Assembly (NCBI GenBank): GCA_016987375.1
Contig: PJRA01000313.1
Coordinates: 1,929,992-1,993,991, forward strand
Reading direction: 5' to 3'
DNA from: Brachionus koreanus
Lineage: Eukaryota; Rotifera; Eurotatoria; Ploima; Brachionidae
DNA length: 64,000 nucleotides
How positions within the stretch are numbered: position 1 is the first letter of the stretch; each line of letters opens with the position of its first letter. The notes beneath the pieces were generated by a model. It ran no database searches and was not told where the DNA came from. It worked only from the letters and a program-made list of their open reading frames with translations. Below are positions 25,501-35,898 of the stretch, piece by piece. The translations under genes and the position numbers were made by a program.

Positions 25501-26228
25501 ATATTTGCATTATGTCAGCATGAAGTGGATTTCCTTTTAAACCTTAGATTTTTAGAAATAATTTTTTTATTTAGTTTTTTTTTAAAGTTAAATAAATTAC
25601 CTAATTGAATTAATTTAAATAATTTTCCTAGCTCAAAAGGTAATACGCGGATCTGATTATTGTTAAGATATAATTCTCGGAGAGATGTCATGTCGCCAAT
25701 CTCTGCCGGAAGAGTTTTTAATTTATTATTAGATAAGTCCAAGCACTGCAAACTAACAAGATTGCTGATTACAGGCGGTAAACGAACAAGATTGTTATCA
25801 TTCAAAAACAAGCATTTCAAATGTGTCCATTGCCAAAGCTTAGGACTGATATTCTTAACCATTCCTTTTATTTCTATGTCGTACCAATTCGGCTGAGGAG
25901 TGTTTTTATTAGAGTAGCCATTGTTATTATTGCTATTGGTGTTGTTGTAAGGGTTTACGTTCGAGTATGCCTCTTCGAAAGATGGATAAGTGGCCGAAGA
26001 ATTTTGGTTGTTGATGTTCGAGCTGCCGTTCTGAATCATAGTGCCTTGTTGACCATAGTTCGCCATGGACTGATTTGATGCGGATAAATTGTACAGTTTG
26101 GGGATAATCCCATTCGATTGAGTTAAGCCGTTCAAAGAAGTAAGACCGTTTGAGTGGTGCGATGAATGATGGTGGGCCAGATGATGATGGTGCGAGAGAT
26201 GATGTGAATGCTCGTTTTTAGTATTCAT
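22503..26228 (-). CDS. CNOT6: CCR4-type deadenylase (CCR4-NOT subunit CNOT6/6L)
   Basis: Four exons: 26228..25601, 25542..25444, 25143..24177, 22968..22503, giving 719 aa. It is the catalytic poly(A) nuclease of the CCR4-NOT complex, which shortens mRNA tails in the cytoplasm. N-terminus (1-110) is His-, Ser- and Asn-rich low complexity; leucine-rich repeats follow at about 125-215 (LKCLFLNDNNLVRLP, LQCLDLSNNKLKTLP, LRELYLNNNQIRVLP) and bind CAF1. The Mg-dependent EEP nuclease domain spans about 255-640: MCYNVLCDKYAT, catalytic LQELETEQFYH, SPKSRAKTMSE, DGCAIFFK, CADLNSLPESG and SDHLPL are all present. The C-terminal 100 residues are a Ser/Asn tail ending in a run of asparagines encoded by an imperfect AAT array. 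Intron 3 is 1.2 kb; the others are short. Function is firm from motif conservation. Confidence 0.93.
22526..22569. repeat. ATT/AAT trinucleotide array coding poly-Asn
   Basis: About 14 units of ATT with GTT interruptions on the plus strand, read as AAT/AAC on the minus strand within the last CNOT6 exon. Likely length-variable. Confidence 0.85.
22969..24176 (-). other. CNOT6 intron 3
   Basis: Bounded by AC|GTAAGT and TTTTTTATTTAG|A on the minus strand. No nested gene seen. Carries the dispersed motif GTAAATTTTTGTACCAAAAT... at 24009-24038. Confidence 0.8.
24009..24038. repeat. Dispersed 30-bp motif copy
   Basis: GTAAATTTTTGTACCAAAAT followed by TTCACATTGC. Near copies lie at 20840-20865 and 29077-29105, and its last part recurs in the arms of the element at 21375-21612. 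Probably the end of a small transposon family. Confidence 0.4.
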
Positions 26229-29200
26229 TTAAATTTTTAAAAAATGGACTTGAAAAAAAAAACAATTTGCGGAATTTAACAATTCAATTGGAAAATTCTC
26301 AATAAACATAAAAATTTTCACTCTTAGTAAACAAAGTAAATAATTCGTAATTAGACTGATTTCAATCGGACTTTTTCGATTATTCTAATTGCTGCTGGTT
26401 TTTTTTCTTTCTTCAATTTGATCAATAAAAAAAAAAGAATACAAAAAATTAAAAAATATATAAATCTAAATAGTATTATCCAAATTTAGGCCGATGCCAG
26501 AAAAGTAAAAATAAAGAACAAATACTCTGGCTATGAGTATAAAGCGTAAATTTAAAATTTTATTTACTTAATCCATGCTTTATACTAGTCTCTAGTCTAA
26601 GCAAATTTCAAATCAAGTATACATGTGAACACACAAGCTAATTCGATGAATGGTGATGGGATAAAAATTAGATGAAGATTATATTAAATAATACGCAATT
26701 ATATAATGTAAATGCATTTGAATGAGAATAATTTATTATAATAAATAGAAAATTTTAGATTAGATTTGCAATTTGGTGCGAATAATTGGGCCAAGACCTG
26801 GAAAAATGGAATGAATCCCTGACTAAAATGGAGAATGCGTACCTAGTTTTTCGAACACATCCTCTAGCGTTAAGTGTTTATTATCCGATATATTTTTGAA
26901 TTAATATGTCTTTTAAAAATAGCAAAATTTTGGCTTCAAATGGTGAATTCTAATGTGCGAATATTTGCATGAAGTAGAGCTGTATATACGCGTACAGGCA
27001 TTTTTAGTCTCTTAGTTTTGAGTCACTTATATAAAGAAAAAAAGAGCATAAATTTAAAATACGAAATTTAATTATGATAAGAATTGGAATGCAAATAATT
27101 CAAATTGCAAATTCTAGATTTTTTCTCTCTCATATTCAAAATTTTTAAGTTTAATGAAAAGGCCAAGCGCCTTTATATTAATTTCAAACTAACAATAATA
27201 TAAGCCTTTAAAATTAAATTTTTCATTATTTTCTATGTCACTACCTTCTTAATCTTAAAATTTCCCCTATCAAGAGGCTATAGCTTAGAGAATTTATGCA
27301 TAGACCATAATAAAAATTAAATTATTTATCATTAACTTTTAATTATAATAAAATCAATATTAAATAAAATCTATCAGGACACTCATTATTCATTTTATCA
27401 TTCTATTAAATCTAATCGATAGCTTATTTGTGTATATCTACACACAAATCTAAACTTGCTAAAATATTGATCATGAAATTTTAAGTTTAATTAAAAAAAA
27501 ATTAAAAAAATTTTATTTTGTGGTCGTTTTAAATACATTCTACTGAAACTGATTTTCTTAAAATTAACATTTAGATTCTTCGGTTTCTTGAGGTTTGTGA
27601 TCAAAAGATTATTACTTTTGATTATTTTTTGAATATAAAGTAGTGTCAAAATTTCTAATTACGAGTAATACTAAAAATAATATATACTTTGCTTCTAAAA
27701 TACACAATCATGCATGAATATGTTTTAGTTGATTCAATGTATGTTGTGAATAAAAAAAGTTTGTTACTTTATAGCACTTTTATTTCTTTTATATACTGGA
27801 TAACCGAGCTTTAATTTTTGAAAATGATTAGTAGACAAATAAAAAATTGTTGCTTTAGGATACATGAATTTTATATATTTTCATTAAAACTAAATTTTAT
27901 TAATGTAAAAATAATGTAAAATTTTTTTAACCAGTTTTGATAAATTGGTTTTAAATAAAAATTTCCCATAGTTTGTAATTTTTTGTATGAAAAAATTAAA
28001 AATTGATGGCAATTATTGTAAAATTTTTTGCTATTATAACACTTAATTAATTGACAAATATTATAGTAAAAATATCAAATGGCTTTTTTATTTTATATGG
28101 CTTAAGTTAAAATTAAAAATTTGAATTTCTGTCCATTTAAAACTCGAAAGTTTTATAATGGAAAAAAATTAAGTTTAAGTTTTCAAAAATTTAAAGCCTC
28201 TTTTGCGGATAAGTTGTAGGTTTTGTTATTTTAATATTGACTTTTTAAACTATGTGGAAACTATGAGGATTTGATTTCGGTTTCATATAAAAAAACATTT
28301 TTATCAAAAAACCTTTTAAAAAAAATTAAAACTTCTTGTTCAATATTTTAGTTTATTTTCAAAAATGAACACTAAAATTTTTCTTCTTTAAAAAAGATAG
28401 ATATTTTTTTCTTAAAAAACAGAATAACAAAATAAACTTATTAATCGAAAAAAGTAAATTAAAATTGTTACAACCAGAGTTAAATATTTTTAAAATCCAT
28501 CTTTCAAAAGATGTGGTAATAAAATTAATTTTTAGATTAACGCATGAATTTTTTTTATCAAATTCTAAGATAAAACTCTCATTCTTTTCTAGAATAAAAA
28601 ATGCTAGCAATAGAAATAATCCAAATCCAAATAAATTTAAAAAACTTTCAAGTTCATTGAATTTATAGAATTATATTTATTCATATTGATTGTAAAAACT
28701 TGTTTGTTAAAGCTATAAATCTTATTAATTAAAAGCAATAAACTTCATTATTAAAAAAAAGGTTTACCTTTTTCAATACTAAATTAATCATAATTCACAA
28801 ATAGTTGAAAAAATCAATAGTTTTATCTTATTCAAATATTTAAGCTAAATCTCTGGGTGAAAAAAAATAATATTGTCTGATTCTAATTTATTGAAAAATT
28901 AATAAACTTTTAATCAATTGAAAATCCTTCAATTCAAGAGATAATTGAATTGACTTTAAAGCTAATCAAAATCATTAAATATTCGTGAATTTACTCAATG
29001 ATATTTTTAACAAATTACAAATAATTTTTTTTTTTAAATTTTATTATTTTATTAAGTAGTTTTTCCTTTTTGTACTGTAACTTTTGTACTAAGATTTCAC
29101 GTTGCCTCATTTATTAATTATTTTTGGCCTTTAAAATTACTAAATTACAGTTAAGAAATGAATGTGTAGCTGAATGACTTGCATATTGTGCGGTTGATTT

Positions 29201-30437
29201 TATCAAATTGTTTGCTTTGCTCTTGTTTGTCTTGTTGTATCTTGTACTTCCAATATTTCATCAACATTCTTGGCAATTCTATTTTTTGTTAACAATTTCA
29301 ACAGTAGAAGCTAATCTTTTTTGTGAAGTTATTATTGATAAAACTATAGTTAATCTACTTAATTTAACCCAAAATTTTGTAGTTCTATCATTCTTCTTGT
29401 TAGGATTATATTTAATTTTGTTTGGAAAATAGAGATTTTTTTTGGTTTGATTTTAATAGCTTATTGAATCCCTTACAAAATTGTACACTGTCTAATTGAT
29501 GAAAATCTTAAAAATAATTCTCATTTTATTGTAATATTATGTAACTTGTATTTTTATTTTTTTCAATTAGATTTTAAATGAAAAAAAAAATAAAATAAAT
29601 AAAATTTATGTTTTAATTATGATTTTTCAAAAATTAATTTCTAATTTTACTCGGGAATAAAAATATCTTCATTTTAATTTAAAATAATGATTAAAATTTT
29701 ATTTTCAAATAAATAAAATATTCTTTCAAATTATTGAACAATCATCATTAGTACGTTTTTATTTTTGTGAACTTCAAAGCAATACCCAACCGAAACAATC
29801 AAATTTCAAACCCCACTAGGCTCAATACAATAAGAAAACACAATCTGGATTATTAATCAAACTATAAATTTTCAAATTTTTACTTATTTTATTTATTTAT
29901 TTATTTTATCTATTTCCAAACATGAGGGCTGAAAAGAGGACTATGCCGCTCGAAACTGCCCTGGAGTTACTCCAAAATTATTTTTCAAAAAAAAAAAAAA
30001 AATTTTTGTGAACTTGGTTTAAATAAATTTACAAATTTATTTTTTTAAAAAAGAGAGTTTTGAGAATTTGAAATTATTAGTTGCAATTAAGAAAGATAAA
30101 GATTTTTTTATGGTTTTAATTTATCAATTTCAGACCAATTTTTTTCATTTTTTTTTAAAAGATAACTAATGTGTATAATTTTTTACTAATTTAGACGAAT
30201 TAGTGATTGATTTAAATAAATATTTCTTATTCTTAAACGAATCTTAAGTTAAAAAATTTAACTAATAAGAAATAATTAAAAAAAAAATTTTAAATAAAAA
30301 AAACTATGTAGAATGTTAAAATAGTTTTTTGTTTTATTTTAGTTTGCTTTTTAAAATACTTATTTTAAATTTATATTGAAGACAAGTAAATAATATAAAT
30401 ATGACATGTATGATCTTGAAATTGAAAGAATCCTAAA
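26229..30437. other. 4.2-kb divergent intergenic region (CNOT6 / UBA3)
   Basis: It should hold the promoters of both genes. No convincing gene. Notable pieces: a lower-AT island at 26760-27010 open in frames of both strands but with in-frame stops; possible coding residue on the minus strand at 29203-29330; a dispersed motif copy at 29077-29105; TTTA repeats at 29886-29911; and an isolated GC-richer 50-bp block followed by A-rich sequence at 29920-30001. Confidence 0.45.
29077..29105. repeat. Dispersed motif copy
   Basis: GTAACTTTTGTACTAAGATT then TCACGTTGC; about 25 of 30 positions match the copy at 24009-24038. Confidence 0.35.
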
Positions 30438-31799
30438 ATGACTAGTTTAAATAACGGCGTCGAATCTCCTCATTCTCCATTATCTCCATCTAATAACTAC
30501 AGATATTCTCAAATTCGTAATTTACTTGAACGTTCAAGCGCGTTTGCCCAGGAAGATTATGAACCAGGACAAGAAAATTTGGAAAGATTGTCTGACGTAA
30601 AAATTTTAATTGTTGGTGCAGGTGGTCTTGGCTGTGAATTATTAAAAAGTCTTGCATACATGGGGTTTTCAAATATAGACATAATTGATATGGACATAAT
30701 AGATCTATCGAACTTAAATCGTCAATTTCTATTTCGAATGAACGACATAGGTCGATCAAAAGCTGAAGTAGCCGCCGAATTCATCCGAAAAAGAGTACCT
30801 AATTGCAACGTTACACCACATTTTAAAAAAATTCAAGAAATGGATGCCGAATTTTACCGATCTTTTAACATTGTTGTGTGCGGTCTCGACTCAATCGTAG
30901 CGAGACGTTGGATAAATGGTTTGTTATTAAGTCTTTTGGAATATGATGAGGAAACCAATGCATTGGACACAAATTCAATAATTCCATTAATCGATGGTGG
31001 AACCGAGGGTTTTAAAGGCAACGCGAGACTAATTTTGCCAGGCTTGACAGCCTGCATTGAGTGCACTCTTGACTTGTATCCACCTCAAGTAACTTATCCA
31101 CTTTGTACCATAGCCAACAAACCACGACTACCAGAGCATTGTATAGAATATGCGAGAATAATATCATGGGACAAAGAGAAACCATTCGGAAATGATGTAT
31201 CTATTGATGGCGATGATCCGAATCATATAAGATGGCTTTATGACAAAGCGTGTGAGAGAGCTAATGAATTCGGTATTCAAGGTGTATCCTATCGTCTTAC
31301 TCAAGGAGTAATCAAAAACATTATACCAGCTGTAGCAAGTACCAATGCTTGTATAGCCACCATGTGTGCCACTGAATGTTTTAAATTAGCTACTAGTTGC
31401 TCACAGTTTCTTAACAATTATATTGTTTTTAATCAAGCAGAGTCTATTTACACTTACATATTTGAAGCAGAGAGAAAGTCAGATTGTGTTGGGTGTAATA
31501 GAAACGCTACTTTTAGACGCAGCCTTAATTTCAAGTCCACCGATAAATTAAGTAATGTGATTGAATTTTTGTGCAAGAATATCGAATATCAAATGAATTC
31601 ACCGGCTCTGACTGCCACTAAAACGGATGGCTCAGGCTCTAGAACTTTATACATGCAATCATTAAAGTCAATTGAGGAAGCAACAAGACCCAATTTGGAA
31701 AAAACTTTAAGAGACCTAGGCTTAGTAAATGGTCAGGAGATTCTTGTTTCCGATCCAACAACTCCGCAGACTTTAGTACTTATTTTAAAGCTAGATTAG
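30438..31799 (+). CDS. UBA3: NEDD8-activating enzyme E1 catalytic subunit
   Basis: A single exon of 453 aa, close to human UBA3 (463 aa). With APPBP1/NAE1 it adenylates NEDD8, forms a thioester on its catalytic Cys and passes NEDD8 to UBC12, which activates cullin-RING ligases. Seen: ATP-binding loop [15 protein letters not shown] at about 58-72, [16 protein letters not shown] at 80-95, the ARRWING helix, [11 protein letters not shown], zinc-binding Cys pairs (ACIECT and CVGCNRN) and the catalytic Cys in PLCTIAN at about 221. The C-terminal ubiquitin-fold domain that recruits the E2 follows from about 365. The start ATG is the first in frame after stops and is followed by a short Ser/Pro-rich leader. 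No intron, unlike most genes here. AATAAA lies at about 31880. Confidence 0.95.
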   Translation: MTSLNNGVESPHSPLSPSNNYRYSQIRNLLERSSAFAQEDYEPGQENLERLSDVKILIVGAGGLGCELLKSLAYMGFSNIDIIDMDIIDLSNLNRQFLFRMNDIGRSKAEVAAEFIRKRVPNCNVTPHFKKIQEMDAEFYRSFNIVVCGLDSIVARRWINGLLLSLLEYDEETNALDTNSIIPLIDGGTEGFKGNARLILPGLTACIECTLDLYPPQVTYPLCTIANKPRLPEHCIEYARIISWDKEKPFGNDVSIDGDDPNHIRWLYDKACERANEFGIQGVSYRLTQGVIKNIIPAVASTNACIATMCATECFKLATSCSQFLNNYIVFNQAESIYTYIFEAERKSDCVGCNRNATFRRSLNFKSTDKLSNVIEFLCKNIEYQMNSPALTATKTDGSGSRTLYMQSLKSIEEATRPNLEKTLRDLGLVNGQEILVSDPTTPQTLVLILKLD

Positions 31800-31993
31800 C
31801 AAAAATCGATTAAAAAATTATTTTTGTAAGTTTTTATTTGAACAATTTTTCATTTGATTTTCAATTTATATATTTTTTTAAATAAATTTATTTAAAAATA
31901 AATAAAAATTTGATCAATTATCTTTATTTACATTAATAGAACAGTGTAAATGTAAAATTTAAATTTTAAATTTTAATTTTCTAATCCAGCTAG

Positions 31994-32922
31994 ATGGCTC
32001 TAAATGAATCGGCAGGCATTCATTTGATCAAGAAAGCTATTGAATTTGATGGCGAAAAAAAATATGAAGAAGCTTTTGTACATTACAAGGAAGGCATTCA
32101 TATTTTATTAGAATCACTTAAGAGTTAAAATTGATTTTTAGTCTATTTTTGAATTGCCTTTAAATGAAAATTTATTAAAGCGATTCAGGATGATAAAAAG
32201 AAGATTGTCTTTCGAGAAAAGATTAACAGCTATATTGATCGAGCAGAAAAGATCAAGATTTTAATCAATCAAAGCAAAGAAAGTAAGATTTATGATAAAT
32301 TAAAACAAAAGAATCTAGCATAATTTGAAATTAATAAAACGAATTAGCTATTTATTTATAAAGATGAAAAGTATCATGAGCAAATAAACATAGAAGAAAA
32401 CAGCATCGGATATTCATATGAAAAAATTTTTTCCAAGTTTGTTAGTGATGAATGCTTGGAATTTGCCGAAATTGACGATCCTTACATTAGAAGCAGACAT
32501 CAAGTTAATTTTTTTTTAAATATATGAAAGTTTTTTAATTATTTAAATTTTTTTAGACTCATAATTTTTTAAGATTCTGCGAAATGTTGGTTAAATTATC
32601 AAAGAGTATTGAAAAAATAGTTTTGACAACAACAAAGGATGATGAAAATCATAATCAACAAGAGAGTCGACTTGAGGAAATAAGAGATAGTCTCTTGAAG
32701 CGAAAAACAGAATTAATAATTAAATACAGCAGTGGTTTACATGACCGAGAAATTAGATTTAGTACTGGATGGATTGTAAAAATTGGTCGCGGACTAGATT
32801 ATTTTAAACCGCCTGAAAGTAGAGAAAAGCTATGCATTGGATTTCATGATCTTGATCTGAGATCTTGTTATGCTACTACAATTGATATTTTTCATTCTAA
32901 ATCTACTAAAATCAGAAAATAG
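31994..32922 (+). CDS. MITD1: MIT domain-containing protein 1
   Basis: Four exons: 31994..32123, 32181..32282, 32364..32503, 32557..32922, giving 245 aa (human 249). MITD1 binds ESCRT-III tails at the midbody and helps coordinate abscission. Seen: N-terminal MIT three-helix bundle (residues about 5-80; IHLIKKAIEFDGEKKYEEA, YIDRAEKIKILI) and the C-terminal phospholipase-D-like membrane-binding domain (about 95-245), with GYSYEKIF, DDPYIRSRHQ, HNFLRFCEML, YSSGLHDREIRFSTGW, IKIGRGLDYF and TTIDIFHS, all matching the family. The start lies only 194 nt after the UBA3 stop, and CTAATCCAG|CTAG precedes the ATG, so an operon or trans-splicing is possible. Confident. Confidence 0.93.
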
Positions 32923-33854
32923 GACATTTAATTTTTTAATTTTATTTCTTTTAATATATTTTTTATTTAATTTAACGAAATTAAATTTTAGATTTATCTT
33001 CAAATTAAAAAATTAGTCCTCAAAAACTAGTTTTTAAAATCGAATTTTCTAGAAATTATATTTAAAAAAATTTTTTTTTTTAGGATAAAATGCTGAAAAA
33101 AAAATTAAAATATTAACGTGAATGCTAACAATAAATCTGGTCTGTGTTTTTTTAGTCATTTAATCAAATAATAAAAACCTAACTGCTTAAGATAGCTTTT
33201 ATCATTATCTTTTTAAGGGTCAATATCTTATATCAATTTATCTTTAAAAGATAAATTCGACTATTAGTTTAAAAATTTTTTATTTTTGCATTTTTATATA
33301 AAGATATTTTGTTAATTAAATAAGCTAATTATGAGTTTTTAGAATATTTTTTTATTTAAATTATTTATTAAAAGTTTATTATAATCAATACAAAATTTTC
33401 AGTCTTTGGGATTTATAGTTTATTGTATAAAAATTTAAAATATTCAACGTCTTTAGATTCTTAAAAAGCTAAAGGCAAAATCAAAAGATAAAATTAGAAA
33501 TTTTCAATGTCAAAACTAATTTGTACATTATTCTAGAAATTTTCCTTATTTTTTAGGTCCATATTGTTTAATTAAATATTGCAAAATTAAGTTAATACAA
33601 CGTGTAATGAAAATCCTTGAAAATATTTTAAAATCAACTTTTGATTGCTGTCATATGATTAAATTGTTTGCTACAGTTTTTTTTAATTCATTTAATAATT
33701 TATAAGTCTATTAGAAATTTAATTTTTCATGACAAAAAATTCATAATACAATATCCATCCGTTCAACACGTTATTATGAAATAAAAAATCAATAGTTTTA
33801 ATTTAGCTTTCGAAAGAACTAAATTTTTTTGGATAATTTAGATTTATTTTTAAA
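32923..33854. other. MITD1-TMEM104 spacer
   Basis: AT-rich, with no open frame supported. Likely holds the MITD1 3' end and the TMEM104 promoter. Confidence 0.6.
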
Positions 33855-35898
33855 ATGCCGAGTTCGTCTAGTGGCCCACAATCACATCAATATGGACTTT
33901 CCGTAACCTTAATCAAATAATTATTTTATTTTATTTAACTAATGAAATAAAGATGGGGTTTATATTTATTTTCAATTTGATTGTTGGGAGTGGAGCATTG
34001 ACTTTACCTAAAGCTTTTGCCAATTCAGGAATTTTTCTTAGCTTGATTTTATTAATATTCTTGAATCTCATGAGGTCTGATTAAGAAAAAAAAATTATCT
34101 TTACTTACCATACTAAATAAACATTCTTTTCTTTTAGTTTTATTACTGCTACTTTCATGTTTGAAGCAATGTCTATTATGAACGCAATTAAAAATATTAG
34201 AAAATACGTAAAATTTAGTTCTTCTTAAGCAATAATAATTTAGGTAAAATAGTTAAAATTAGACTGAATCACTAGGTTATTCTAATCCCATTTGTGAAAC
34301 TGAGAGCGGAATTCAAAAACAAGCAGAAAACTTAGACCCAGTTCCAATTAACGAATCATTAAATGATAATGCAAGTGAAGATCGTCCCTTATTAGCCCAA
34401 ACAACCCCAATACAATACAATAATCGCAGAATTTTAAGTAATTTTTTTTTAGGATATGCTTTTGATGCTCAAAATGATGTCATATATAAATTAGACAACT
34501 TGGAAAATTTTGAAAGCTCGGCATATTTGGAAAGAAGCGCCATAGAAGATGAAGAAAACGAAAAAAAAGAAGCTGACAATTTGTTTGCCATTAGACAAAA
34601 ATATGAAATGGTAAATAAAAAATTTCCAAGTCACAGAAAAAAAAATTTAATTATTTTCTTAATTAAGGCCGAAATGGCAAGTGTATTTTTCAATAAAAGT
34701 TGTTTTTTTATTTTTTCTTTGTAACAAAGTTTAATTTAATAACAAAAGCGGGTCAATTTTTTTTTTACATTGCCATGATTCTATATTTGTATGGAGATTT
34801 GGCAATTTATGATGCAGCTGTGCCAAAGTCACTTCGTGACACTACTTGGTAACTATTTAATAAAAAAAATAATTGATTATTTTTTTATTTGTTTAAAGTA
34901 CATTTCAACATGAGAATAAAAATAAAACTTTATCTGAAGATGATCTTTGTTGGTCAAGCTTGCCATCAATTAATCGAATGAATGCATATCGTTTATATGT
35001 TTTGTTATTTAACTTTACCATTGGCATTTTAGTATTTTATAATGTGGAAAAAACTAAACTATTACAATTATTGACCACTATAATGCGATGGGCTGCTTTT
35101 ATTACAATGATTGCTTTGGCAATCATTAAAATTAAAGAAAATTCTGAAAAATCAATTAATCCTACTGTTAATTTTGTAAATGTAGAAAATGTACCAAATT
35201 TTTTTGGAGTCTGTATTTATGCCTTCATGTGTCATCATAGTCTTCCAGGAATAATAACACCAATGCGCGACAAAAAAAATTATAAATATGTTTTTGTAGG
35301 TGTCTATTTATGTGTTTTGTCGTTTTATCTATTGCTATCATTTACTGGCGTCTATGCATTTGGCGAAAATTTAAACGATTTTTATACTTTAAACTTTTTA
35401 CCAAACAACCAAGATAGAGAAAGACAAGGCTTGTTTCTGGTAATCATTGATTATTATCTTTCGCTTTTTCCAGTATTCACAATAAGTGCTAGTTTTCCTA
35501 TTATTGGAATAACTTTGAGAAACAACCTGAAAAGCCTGTATTTTTTTATCGCAAAAAAAAATCCTAACGATTCTGGCAATAGGAATTATTTTACATCTAT
35601 TGGTCTACCACTTATTACTTTGATTCCTCCTCTTTTAATATCATTGATTACTCATGATCTTCAATTGCTCGTTGGTATAACTGGAAGCTATGCTGGAGTT
35701 GCTATTCAATACATAATACCTAGCTGTTTGGTCTATTTTGGACGAAAAGAAGCAGTCCGGATTTTTAGGAAAAACTATCAATTCAAACATTCATTTACGT
35801 CACCGTTCAAAAGCAAGTTTTGGGTTTTTTTCTTGCTACTATGGGCTAATTTATCGGTCATTTTTGTAACTGTAAATCATATTATAAACAAAAAGTAG
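33855..35898 (+). CDS. TMEM104: TMEM104-like multi-pass membrane protein
   Basis: Seven exons: 33855..33902, 33953..34074, 34138..34207, 34263..34610, 34668..34698, 34749..34848, 34899..35898; 572 aa. TMEM104 belongs to the amino-acid/auxin permease-like (SLC38/SLC32-related) superfamily; its transport substrate is not established. Seen: TM1 FIFIFNLIVGSGALTLPKAF, TM2 with MSFITATFMFEAM, a 130-residue acidic cytoplasmic loop, then about nine more segments, with conserved FFNKTGQFFFYIA, LYLYGDLAIY, FGVCIYAFMCHHSLP, LFPVFTISASFPIIG, HDLQLLVGITGSYAG and QYIIPSCLVY. A 31-nt exon (34668-34698) is unusually short but its phases fit. The TAAGTAATTTTTTTTTTAG piece near 34440 is read through in frame; removing 15 nt would be too short for an intron. 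N-terminal exon is only 16 codons. Confidence 0.9.

Noticed and set aside
25660..26078. Plus-strand open frames of 78 and 85 codons
   Set aside because: Antisense to CNOT6 exon 1 (LRR and low-complexity leader).
29184..29432. Plus-strand hydrophobic frame (LFALLLFVLLYLVLP...)
   Set aside because: No ATG, no acceptor in phase, and pyrimidine-first codons typical of the antisense of K/Q-rich or AT-rich sequence.
30490..31066. Minus-strand open frames of 89 and 70 codons
   Set aside because: Antisense shadows of the UBA3 coding exon, which is conserved throughout.
34437..34455. GTAATTTTTTTTTTAG as an intron in TMEM104
   Set aside because: Only 15 nt long and in frame; too short for spliceosomal removal, so read as coding.
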